Positions 34,128 to 41,745 of a stretch of DNA of 64,000 nucleotides are shown here, piece by piece. The position numbers were made by a program, and so were the translations under genes. Origin of the DNA: Desulfosarcina sp. BuS5. GTDB taxonomy: Bacteria > Desulfobacterota > Desulfobacteria > Desulfobacterales > BuS5. A model generated the notes under the pieces. It worked only from the letters and a program-made list of their open reading frames with translations, did not search any database and had not been told where the DNA came from. Each line of letters starts with the position of its first letter. Positions within the stretch are counted from its first letter, which is position 1. The stretch covers positions 1,035,041 to 1,099,040 of the forward strand of contig NZ_CP087952.1 in NCBI RefSeq assembly GCF_028752835.1, written 5' to 3'.

Positions 34128-34977
34128 ACGTCCACGCATGAATTCTTACAAGAAGAGAACCGTATTTCCCCCAAAAAGTATAATTAGCAAAAGGATAATG
34201 ATCTGCGCTGCATTCTCTTTTAAAATAATTACCGGAATCTCCGTATTGTTGGTTATGAGTATATTTTTTATATTGATCCATGACTTTTTAACTCAGTGTG
34301 ATTATTTCAGAATAAAAAATATTACAGTAACAGGCGCTTGTAGATTCCAGGATGAACAGGTCATCAAGCAGGCAGCAATAGAGAAGGGTACCAATATTTT
34401 GTCAATAAATCTTCCCCTTATGAGAAAAAGACTTATGGCTAACCCGTCAATTGCCGAAGCGGAAATAATTCGATATTTGCCTGACCGCATAGTTATCAGG
34501 ATTAAAGAACATATACCCTTGGCTGTTCTGGATTTTGGACGCAGATTTATAATTAATAAGAATGGTGAAATATTTAAAGAAATGGATAACTCGAATCAGC
34601 AGGATCTTCCCCTCGTCACAGGACTGAAGATATCGGATATTAATATTTCAGGTGAACACGGCAGCCTTTATTACGATGCGGTTATGGACGTATTGAATTT
34701 AGGCCAAAAAAGAGGAAGCCCAGTGCCCCTGGGGGCGATAGAAAAGATTAAGGTTGATAAAGAAATGGGTCTGATTCTGTATACTGCCTATTGTAAGACT
34801 GCCGGCCTGCATGAGATAAAACTCGGGTATAATGATTACCCAACTAAATATAAAAGTCTTAAAAAAATTTACATATATTTAAAAAGAACGCGCGGTTTTT
34901 TGGATTTTTGTTCCATTGATATAAATAATTTAAACAGGATAGTGTTAACTCCTGCGGGTAATAAAAAGGAGCTTTAA
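34117..34977 (+). CDS. ftsQ: Cell division protein FtsQ (POTRA)
   Basis: A bitopic division protein: cytoplasmic basic tail, one membrane helix (about 28-53), a POTRA domain (DYFRIKNITVTGACRFQDEQVIKQA) and the FtsQ domain (SIAEAEIIRYLPDRIVIRIKEHIPLAVL). It bridges FtsB and FtsL to the septum. The frame opens with TTG at 34117, with GAGGTGA before it, and overlaps murB. An ATG at 34138 is a second candidate start with a poorer RBS. Length 286 aa is usual. Confidence 0.92.
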   Translation: MGNKRPRMNSYKKRTVFPPKSIISKRIMICAAFSFKIITGISVLLVMSIFFILIHDFLTQCDYFRIKNITVTGACRFQDEQVIKQAAIEKGTNILSINLPLMRKRLMANPSIAEAEIIRYLPDRIVIRIKEHIPLAVLDFGRRFIINKNGEIFKEMDNSNQQDLPLVTGLKISDINISGEHGSLYYDAVMDVLNLGQKRGSPVPLGAIEKIKVDKEMGLILYTAYCKTAGLHEIKLGYNDYPTKYKSLKKIYIYLKRTRGFLDFCSIDINNLNRIVLTPAGNKKEL

Positions 34978-34978
34978 A

Positions 34979-36205
34979 ATGCAGGTGCATGATAAACTTT
35001 TGGTCGGTCTGGATGTTGGAACTACGAAAATCTGCGCTGTGGTAGGTGAGGTCAGCGGAGGAGAAATAAATATAATAGGCGTTGGCACACATCCGTCCAT
35101 AGGTCTTCATAAAGGCGTTGTTGTTAATATTGATTCTACAGTCGAATCTATAAAAAAGGCTGTTGAAGAAGCGGAATTGATGGCGGGATGTGAAATTTCG
35201 TCAGTTTATGCGGGCATAGCAGGAGGACATATAACCGGTTTTAACAGCCACGGAATTGTTGCGATAAAAGGCTCTGAGGTTACCAGGCATGATGTTGAGC
35301 GTGTAATAGAGGCCGCCCGCGCTGTGGCAATTCCCATGGACAGAGAAGTTATTCATGTGCTTCCGCAGGAATATGTAGTAGACGAGCAGTCCGGGATCAG
35401 TAACCCTGTAGGAATGGCCGGAGTCAGGTTGGAGGCAAAAGTTCATATTGTAACCGGAGCAGTTACATCGGCGCACAATATTGTAAAATGTGCCAACAGG
35501 GCGGGACTCGATGTGTGTGATATTGTGCTTGAATCACTGGCATCCGGCGAAGCAGTGCTTAGTGATGAAGAAAAAGAATTGGGCACGGCGCTTCTCGATC
35601 TAGGGGGAGGCACAACGGATCTGGCGATTTTTTCTTCAAAGAATATCAAACATACATTCGTGCTTGCGTTAGGAGGTCATAACCTCACAAATGATATTGC
35701 AATAGGGCTGAGGACACCATTGGCAGAGGCCGAAAAAATTAAAAAAAAGTACGGAACATGTACCTCGATGAATATCAGCAGCGAGGAGACCATTGAGGTT
35801 CCGGGCATGGGAGGACGTAAGTCCAGAAAACTGCCGCGGCAGATACTGGGAGAGATACTGGAGCCGCGGATGGAGGAAATATTTGCTTTAACAAAAAGAG
35901 AGATTCACCGTGCCGGTATGGGACATGTTATTATGTCGGGAGTAGTAGTAACCGGTGGATCGGCTCTTCTGGACGGTGTGCCGGAGATAGCGGAAACGAT
36001 TTTCAATCTTCCGGCCAGGCTGGGAACTCCGCGGGGAATAAAAGGACTGGTCGATGTTGTTAACAATCCAATGTATGCTACCGGAGTAGGGCTGGTCTTG
36101 TTCGGAGCAAAAAACCAGTCGTCTAAAAAATTCAGGATTCGTGATAAAAATATATTTAATCGTGTTATCGATAGAATGAAAAAGTGGTTTAAAGATGTGC
36201 TTTAA
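34979..36205 (+). CDS. ftsA: Cell division protein FtsA
   Basis: An actin-like ATPase that tethers FtsZ to the membrane. Phosphate-binding VGLDVGTTKICAVVGE is at the N-terminus. The 1C domain (SVYAGIAGGHITGFNSHG) and LLDLGGGTTDLAIF follow, then VVTGGSALLDGVPEIAE. The C-terminus ends in an amphipathic membrane-targeting helix (FNRVIDRMKKWFKDVL). The RBS GGAG precedes ATG 34979, 1 bp after the ftsQ stop. Confidence 0.96.
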   Translation: MQVHDKLLVGLDVGTTKICAVVGEVSGGEINIIGVGTHPSIGLHKGVVVNIDSTVESIKKAVEEAELMAGCEISSVYAGIAGGHITGFNSHGIVAIKGSEVTRHDVERVIEAARAVAIPMDREVIHVLPQEYVVDEQSGISNPVGMAGVRLEAKVHIVTGAVTSAHNIVKCANRAGLDVCDIVLESLASGEAVLSDEEKELGTALLDLGGGTTDLAIFSSKNIKHTFVLALGGHNLTNDIAIGLRTPLAEAEKIKKKYGTCTSMNISSEETIEVPGMGGRKSRKLPRQILGEILEPRMEEIFALTKREIHRAGMGHVIMSGVVVTGGSALLDGVPEIAETIFNLPARLGTPRGIKGLVDVVNNPMYATGVGLVLFGAKNQSSKKFRIRDKNIFNRVIDRMKKWFKDVL

Positions 36206-36251
36206 ATCGGAATTTTAATATTTTTAATTATTACATTACAAGGGGAGAAAA

Positions 36252-37439
36252 ATGGATTTTACATTAGTAGAAAATGAAAAAACGGCTAAAATAAAAGTTA
36301 TCGGTGTTGGTGGGGCAGGCGGCAACGCAATCAATAACATGATAGATTCCGGGCTCCAGGGTGTTAAATTTGTAGCAGCAAATACAGATGCCCAGGCACT
36401 GGATATTTCCAAAGCAGATGTGAAAATTCAGATGGGAGCCAAGATCACCGAAGGGCTGGGCGCCGGCGCCAATCCTGAAGTCGGAAAAGAGGCTGCGCTT
36501 GAGAACTTGGATGACATACGCAGCGCTCTCGATGATAGCCACATGGTTTTTATAACTGCCGGATGCGGCGGCGGAACAGGCACCGGTGCTGCTCCGGTTA
36601 TCGCAGAGATTTGCAAGGAATTAGGAGCGTTAACTGTTGCCGTGGTTTCAAAGCCTTTTTCATTTGAAGGCACAAAACGTTCAAAAAAAGCGGAAGAAGG
36701 TATTCTTGCTTTAAGGGAAGTGGCAGATACAGTAATCACAATACCCAATGACAGGCTCAGGGGGCATGCATCCAAAAATGCCACCATGATGGAAATGTTT
36801 AAAAAAGCCGATGAGATCCTGTACGATTCTGTTAAAGGCGTTACAGATTTGATAATGCTGCCCGGTTTAATTAATCTCGACTTTGCGGATATAAAGGCTA
36901 CAATGTTAAAGGCGGGAATGGCTATTATAGGCATAGGCGTAGCTTCCGGTGAAAACAGGGCGATTGAGGCTGCCGAACGTGCCATTTCGCATCCCCTTTT
37001 GGAAGATATATCTATAACCGGCGCTAAAGGTGTTTTGATGAACATAACAAGCACCAGCAGTTTAAGAATGGATGAGATGACCGATGCGTCCGAACGTATC
37101 CACCGTGAGGTCGGAGAGGATGCCGACATAATTTTTGGTACTGCGGTTGATGAAAGTCTAGGAGATGAAATGAGAGTCACTGTGATTGCCACAGGCATCA
37201 ATTCCGGTGAGGATATAAATACTTCCCGTAATTATCAAAATACCATAGCAAGAGGCAAGGTCAGGGATTTAACTCCGGAAGATCTTCAGCATGCGGTAAA
37301 TTATGATACACCCACATTTATCCGCCGCCAGGAGGCAGTAGGTGAATCAGGTGGTGCATCCTACAGAGGTTTCAAGGGGATTGTTCTTGATAACGATGAT
37401 CTTGATTCTCCTACTTTTTTAAGACGAAAAGCAGATTAG
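36252..37439 (+). CDS. ftsZ: Cell division GTPase FtsZ with two C-terminal peptide motifs
   Basis: The tubulin homologue that forms the division ring. It has GVGGAGGNAINNM at residues 18-30, the tubulin signature GGGTGTG at 106-112, the T7 loop NLDFADIKATM, and ITGAKGVLMNIT. The tail carries the conserved C-terminal peptide twice: YDTPTFIRRQ at 351-360 and LDSPTFLRRKAD at the very end (384-395), separated by a 23-residue linker. That peptide binds FtsA and ZipA in other bacteria. The RBS AGGGGAG is strong. The 46-bp gap from ftsA may hold an extra promoter. Confidence 0.97.
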   Translation: MDFTLVENEKTAKIKVIGVGGAGGNAINNMIDSGLQGVKFVAANTDAQALDISKADVKIQMGAKITEGLGAGANPEVGKEAALENLDDIRSALDDSHMVFITAGCGGGTGTGAAPVIAEICKELGALTVAVVSKPFSFEGTKRSKKAEEGILALREVADTVITIPNDRLRGHASKNATMMEMFKKADEILYDSVKGVTDLIMLPGLINLDFADIKATMLKAGMAIIGIGVASGENRAIEAAERAISHPLLEDISITGAKGVLMNITSTSSLRMDEMTDASERIHREVGEDADIIFGTAVDESLGDEMRVTVIATGINSGEDINTSRNYQNTIARGKVRDLTPEDLQHAVNYDTPTFIRRQEAVGESGGASYRGFKGIVLDNDDLDSPTFLRRKAD

Positions 37440-37464
37440 ATATGATTGCGCAGAAATGTGAAGT

Positions 37465-38073
37465 ATGAAAAAAAAATGTACCGGAGTCATACTGGCAGGC
37501 GGCCGAAATCGGCGTTTTGGAGGCAGGAACAAAGCTTTTATTGATATAGGCGGCAGACTTGTGCTCGACAGGTTGTATTCGGTATTCAAGAGTCTGTTCC
37601 GGGAAATCATACTTGTTACAAATGATCCGCTTAGTTATCTTAAATGGGATTTTAAAATAGTTACGGATCTTTTTCCATACCGCAGTTCCATTACGGGGAT
37701 TCATGCCGGACTTTTTTTTGCAACCAACCCGTATGCCTTTATTACTGCATGTGATGTACCTTTTCTGGAGAAAGAACTGGTTGGTGCTTTGGTGAATTCT
37801 ATTGGAACCGGTATAGATGCCGTGATACCACAAACATCGAAAGGAGTGGAACCATTATGTTCCGTATATTCGACAAATTGCATAAAGCCGGTGGAGCAAC
37901 AGATTCAACGGCAACAATTTCAAATACAAAGATTGTATGGTAAGATACGAACAAAATATATCCCTGAAAGTGCCCTGCGTGAAATTGATCCGGATTTACG
38001 ATCTTTCTGCAATATTAATACTCCTGAAGATTTTGCTATGGCGGAAAAACTGGGGGCATCTCAGTCTGTATAG
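37465..38073 (+). CDS. mobA: Molybdenum cofactor guanylyltransferase
   Basis: It attaches GMP to molybdopterin. The N-terminal nucleotide-binding motif GVILAGGRNRRFGGRNKAFIDI, the substrate region GIHAGLFF and the metal site AFITACDVPFLEKELV are clear, and NINTPEDFAMAE is the usual ending. Length 202 aa is normal. It lies 25 bp after ftsZ and is probably unrelated to division. It suggests molybdo- or tungsto-enzymes in the cell. FtsZ read-through may transcribe it. Confidence 0.92.
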   Translation: MKKKCTGVILAGGRNRRFGGRNKAFIDIGGRLVLDRLYSVFKSLFREIILVTNDPLSYLKWDFKIVTDLFPYRSSITGIHAGLFFATNPYAFITACDVPFLEKELVGALVNSIGTGIDAVIPQTSKGVEPLCSVYSTNCIKPVEQQIQRQQFQIQRLYGKIRTKYIPESALREIDPDLRSFCNINTPEDFAMAEKLGASQSV

Positions 38074-38362
38074 AAAATAATACCTTGCACGTGTTAAATT
38101 TTTGACAGGGAGAAGTATTTCCAATCCTCAAAATATCTTTTCTTTTCTTTATAAAAATTCCTACGCTTAAGACCTGTCCTCTAACTATATTAGCATATCT
38201 TAGCTTCTATTTATTCTTGTGGTATGTTTGTTGCAATAACTCATCGTGAAACAAAACAGATCAGCAGAAAAAAAATAATTTCCAGCTCAAGTTTTCAAGA
38301 TTAAATGCGATAATGTTTTTAAGCAGCCATTAAATGATTTGAGCATTAAGGGAACTTATAGA

Positions 38363-38494
38363 AAATAATCTACGCATCCTGCTTGCCCTTTTGCCTGTCT
38401 TCTACGTTGCGGTAACAGTTGTATAGTTCACTATGCAACTGTTACCACGCCTTGAAGACGAACAAAAAATCTGCACGATATGCGTAGATTATTT
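38363..38494. repeat. Palindromic repeat family 2, copy 1
   Basis: AAATAATCTACGCAT (38363-38377) and ATGCGTAGATTATTT (38480-38494) are perfect complements. Inside are TTGCCCTTTTGCCTGTCTTC, a perfect inner stem GGTAACAGTTG...CAACTGTTACC and CGCCTTGAAGACGAACAA. The same inner blocks recur inverted at 55434-55558 with different arms and loop. The 290 bp between mobA and this repeat contain no gene I can support. Confidence 0.75.
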
Positions 38495-38533
38495 CCTTCC
38501 AGTTCCTTAATTGGAATGACAATTTTATAAATT

Positions 38534-38567
38534 ATTACGTTCCCACGCTCCTGCGCGGGAACGTAAT
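38534..38567. repeat. Hairpin ATTACGTTCCC...GGGAACGTAAT
   Basis: A 15-bp stem (ATTACGTTCCCACGC with a complementary right arm) lies 29 bp upstream of the XRE gene start. GTTCCC/GGGAAC hairpins recur at 45146-45178 and 46224-46260, so this is a dispersed repeat or a terminator rather than a gene-specific operator. Confidence 0.6.
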
Positions 38568-38595
38568 GAACCAAATTTTTTTGCGAGATAGGTCA

Positions 38596-38793
38596 ATGGC
38601 AAATAATGCATTAAGAGAAATAAGAGAATCCCTCCTTATGAGCAAGGCCGAACTTGCCCATAAGGCTGAAGTTTCTCCGATAACAGTTTCACGCATTGAA
38701 AAAGGTTTGCCGTGCCGTCTGGAAACCAAGCGGAAGATTATTCTTGCGCTTGGGTTTGATCTTGGTGACAAAAAAAAGATATTTTTCGATTAA
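38596..38793 (+). CDS. Small XRE-family HTH protein upstream of the pilus operon
   Basis: A 65-aa helix-turn-helix protein from ATG 38596: LREIRESLLMSKAELAHKAEVSPITVSRIEKG, ending DLGDKKKIFFD. Cro/C1-type fold with the recognition helix in SPITVSRIEKG. It lies 9 bp before pilM, so it is likely in the same operon, and could regulate the pilus genes or itself. An in-frame ATG at 38566 within the hairpin would add ten residues but lacks an RBS. Small HTH genes before pilM are seen in related genomes to my recollection. Confidence 0.85.
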   Translation: MANNALREIRESLLMSKAELAHKAEVSPITVSRIEKGLPCRLETKRKIILALGFDLGDKKKIFFD

Positions 38794-38802
38794 GAGGATA
38801 TC

Positions 38803-39855
38803 ATGTTTTTTAGTAAAAAAAATCAAATAGTAGGCTTGGATATAGGTTCAAGAACTCTGAAAGCCGCAGAAGTTGTTAAGACAGGTAAAGGGTTTTTTTT
38901 GAAAAAAATAGGACTTATAGATATAGCGCCGGGAATGATAGAAGACGGCTTTATAAAAAAACCTGGAGAAGTCGCGGATGCATTACGTCAACTTTTTAAA
39001 TCCTATAATATTAAGGAACGTAATGTTGCAATAGCTATAGGGGGTTATTCGGTTATTATAAAAAATATCTCTATGGAAAATATGACCGAAGAAGAGTTGC
39101 AGGACAGGATCAAGTTTGAAGCCGAGCAGTATATTCCGTTCGATATTGATGAGGTCAATATCGATTTCCATATACTGGGAGAGAATGAACATAATTCAAA
39201 CCAGATGAATCTGCTCCTGGTTGCGGCGAAAAAAGAGATCATTAATGATTATGTTAACCTTGTCCAGAATGCAGGGCTTAATCCCTGTATTATAGATGCC
39301 GATACGTTTGCTTTGCAAAATATTTTTGAAGCAAATTATGATGCACCTGATGAATCGATTGCACTGATAGATGTCGGCGCGATGAAAACATCTATTAATA
39401 TTATGAAAAATACTTCGTCGGTATTTATCAGGGATGTTTCCCTCGGCTGCGGTCAGATAAATCAGAAAATTGTTGAAGCTGTCGGTTGTAGTTTGGAGGA
39501 AGCCGAACAGCTAAAACATGATTCGGAAACGGGTAAAATTCCTGAAGAAGAATTAAATAATATTACCGGAATAGTAATCGATAACTGGTGTACGGAGATA
39601 CGGCGGGCTCTTGACTTTTATTATTCTACGGCTCCTGAAGACCAGATATCCAAAATCTTTTTGAGCGGTGGTGGCTCTAACATTAAGAGTTTTCGAAATC
39701 TTCTTGCCGAACAAACTTCGGCGGAAGTTAAGGTTTTGAATCCTTTTGATGGTTTAGAACTATCTGATAATCTTGATTATTCATATTTAAAACAGATTGC
39801 GCCTCAAGCTGTGATCAGCATGGGGCTGGCCATAAGAAGAGTTGATGATAAATGA
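38803..39855 (+). CDS. pilM: Type IV pilus assembly protein PilM
   Basis: A cytoplasmic actin-like ATPase of the pilus alignment complex. It has IVGLDIGSRTLKAAEVV at the start, the ATP-binding ALIDVGAMKTSINIM and FLSGGGSNIKSFRNLL in the C-terminal half, and EAEQLKHDSE typical of PilM. It binds the N-terminal tail of PilN. The RBS GAGGA lies 5 bp before ATG 38803. It overlaps pilN by 4 bp. Confidence 0.95.
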   Translation: MFFSKKNQIVGLDIGSRTLKAAEVVKTGKGFFLKKIGLIDIAPGMIEDGFIKKPGEVADALRQLFKSYNIKERNVAIAIGGYSVIIKNISMENMTEEELQDRIKFEAEQYIPFDIDEVNIDFHILGENEHNSNQMNLLLVAAKKEIINDYVNLVQNAGLNPCIIDADTFALQNIFEANYDAPDESIALIDVGAMKTSINIMKNTSSVFIRDVSLGCGQINQKIVEAVGCSLEEAEQLKHDSETGKIPEEELNNITGIVIDNWCTEIRRALDFYYSTAPEDQISKIFLSGGGSNIKSFRNLLAEQTSAEVKVLNPFDGLELSDNLDYSYLKQIAPQAVISMGLAIRRVDDK

Positions 39856-40442
39856 TACGAATTAATTTACTCCCTTTTCGGGCAGCACGTAAAAAAGAGA
39901 ATATACGCCGTCAGGTTTCTGTTTTCCTGCTCATGTTAATTATGGTTGTTATCGTAACCGTCACTACTAATATATGCATGGGCAAAAAAGTTCAGGCTTT
40001 AAGTAACGAGGTGGCGGCCAAAAAAATCGAACTGGCCAAGTACGACAAGATAAACAAGGAGATAGAAAGCATCAAGAAGAAACTCAAGAATCTTGATAAA
40101 AAAATGGATGTTATCAAGGTGCTTGAATCGAACCGTAAAGGACCATTGCGGCTTCTCGACAGCATGACCGGGATAGTTGTAGAAAACCGTATGTGGCTTA
40201 CAAATATGGACGAGCAGAAAGGCGCTGTCAATATTAAGGGGATAGCTATAGACGAGGAGACCGTGGCGAATTTTATGAGACGTCTTGAATCCTCCGGCCT
40301 TTTTGCAAGTGTCAACTTGAAGACCATGAAACAGACTTCTGTCGGCAAACAAAAAATGAGTTTAAAAAGTTTTGTGTTGAATTGCCCCAAAAAAGCAGCA
40401 ACCCAGGCTAAGAAGAAAGCCGGTAATAAGGCGAACAAATAA
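39852..40442 (+). CDS. pilN: Type IV pilus assembly protein PilN
   Basis: A bitopic inner-membrane protein. It has the short N-terminal signature MIRINLLPFRAARKKE that docks on PilM, one membrane helix (about 21-43), a coiled coil (about 48-95), and a periplasmic ferredoxin-like domain containing NRMWLTNMDEQKGAVNIKGIAI. The C-terminus is Lys/Ala-rich. It forms the alignment complex with PilO and PilP. It overlaps pilO by 1 bp. Confidence 0.93.
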   Translation: MIRINLLPFRAARKKENIRRQVSVFLLMLIMVVIVTVTTNICMGKKVQALSNEVAAKKIELAKYDKINKEIESIKKKLKNLDKKMDVIKVLESNRKGPLRLLDSMTGIVVENRMWLTNMDEQKGAVNIKGIAIDEETVANFMRRLESSGLFASVNLKTMKQTSVGKQKMSLKSFVLNCPKKAATQAKKKAGNKANK

Positions 40443-41065
40443 TGGAAAAGGTTAAACAATCTATCAAAGAATTTTTCGGCAAGATCGAGAAGCTGACAAA
40501 GGTTCAGAGACTGTCAATCTGTATCATTACCTTGTTTGTTATTATAGGCGGCTTTTCTTATTTTTCTTATTGGCCCAAATCCAAGCGAATCAAGGCATAT
40601 CGCAGTGAATGCAAGCAACTTGAAGCAAAGCTTGTTAAAGCAAAAAAGAATGCTGCCGATATAGATAGTTTCCGGGAAAAAATAGCCAGGAAAAAAGTGC
40701 AGTTTAAGATTGTCATGCAGGCGCTTCCTGAACAAAAAGAGATACCGTCCCTTATATCAAGTATCTCGCGATCAGGTCTGGATGCAGGCCTGGAGTTTCT
40801 TCTTTTTAAGCCCCAGGCCGAAAAATCACAAGGCTTTTATGCTGAGATACCTGTATCTATAAAAGTAACCGGAACCTATCATAATGTTGCCGTTTTTTTT
40901 GACAAGGTTTCCAGGTTGTCAAGAATTGTTAACATAGAAAATATCAAGATGTCGTCCGGCAAGTCGTCCAGGCAGAGTGCGATTACATTAAACACATCCT
41001 GCAAGGCGGTTACGTATCGCTTTATAGACACAAAAGGCAAAAAGAAGCCGAAAAAGAAAAAATAA
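40442..41065 (+). CDS. pilO: Type IV pilus assembly protein PilO
   Basis: PilN-like topology: a cytoplasmic N-terminus (about 1-22), a membrane helix at about 26-45 (ICIITLFVIIGGFSYFSYW), a coiled coil, then a ferredoxin-like domain with the PilO motif FYAEIPVSIKVTGTYHNVAVFFDKVS-type sequence near residue 140. The tail is lysine-rich. Position between pilN and pilP supports the call. Confidence 0.93.
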   Translation: MEKVKQSIKEFFGKIEKLTKVQRLSICIITLFVIIGGFSYFSYWPKSKRIKAYRSECKQLEAKLVKAKKNAADIDSFREKIARKKVQFKIVMQALPEQKEIPSLISSISRSGLDAGLEFLLFKPQAEKSQGFYAEIPVSIKVTGTYHNVAVFFDKVSRLSRIVNIENIKMSSGKSSRQSAITLNTSCKAVTYRFIDTKGKKKPKKKK

Positions 41066-41077
41066 AGATATAATATT

Positions 41078-41743
41078 ATGCGTAAATTTAATGTGGTGAT
41101 ACGAGATACGGTTTATTTGTTGTGCTGTTTATTTCTTATGCATGGTTGCGGTGATAGGAATGACCCACCCCAGGTTGCCAAGGTTGTAAGCAAAAAGATT
41201 AGTATCGCTAAAAAGCAGGCGCCAAAGCAGAAACCGTCTGTGAAAAAAAAGAGCGCTTCAAAGGCGGAGAATGTCGCTCCCGGATCGGTCGGTCAAAAAA
41301 GCGATTTACCGCCTGTGGCGGTTTTGCCGGATGTAAAAAAAAAAAAATACTCCAGGCCGCCTGCCCTGTCAAGCCTGTACAATCCAAAAGGGAAAATTGA
41401 TCCCTTTGTCCCCTTGTTCCAGGAAAAATTTGAGGAAACGCCGGTTGCAAAACAAAAACGAAGAAAACGGATACCGCGCACACCTCTTGAAAGGATTGCC
41501 TTAAACCAGCTTAAACTTACAGGCATAATTTTAAGCTCTTCAGGCGCCAGGGCTATGCTGGAAGAGGCTTCAGGCAGGGGCTATGTTGTTACAAAAGGAA
41601 CACCCGTAGGGAAAAATTGGGGCAAGGTTGTTGAAATACTGAAAGACAGGATAATTATTGAAGAAGAGGTTGAAGACCTTTTAGGCAAGGTAAGTTTACA
41701 GAAAAAAGAAATGAAAATCCAAAGACCTCCCGGAGAGTTATAA
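41078..41743 (+). CDS. pilP: Type IV pilus lipoprotein PilP
   Basis: A lipoprotein that links the inner-membrane PilNO complex to the secretin. The signal peptide ends in a lipobox LMHGC at about residue 26. A Lys/Pro-rich linker follows, then the PilP HR domain with DPFVPLFQEK and LERIALNQLKLTGIILSSSGARAML, and GTPVGKNWGKVVEI. Length 221 aa is typical. It ends 2 bp before pilQ. Confidence 0.93.
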   Translation: MRKFNVVIRDTVYLLCCLFLMHGCGDRNDPPQVAKVVSKKISIAKKQAPKQKPSVKKKSASKAENVAPGSVGQKSDLPPVAVLPDVKKKKYSRPPALSSLYNPKGKIDPFVPLFQEKFEETPVAKQKRRKRIPRTPLERIALNQLKLTGIILSSSGARAMLEEASGRGYVVTKGTPVGKNWGKVVEILKDRIIIEEEVEDLLGKVSLQKKEMKIQRPPGEL

Positions 41744-41745
41744 TC

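Noticed and set aside
33692-34174. 160-aa minus-strand frame across murB and ftsQ
   Set aside because: It covers two well-supported plus-strand genes and shows no protein-like features.
36428-37201. 257-aa open frame on the minus strand opposite ftsZ
   Set aside because: It is a shadow of the ftsZ coding frame: low-complexity Ser/Ile-rich translation, no RBS, no domain.
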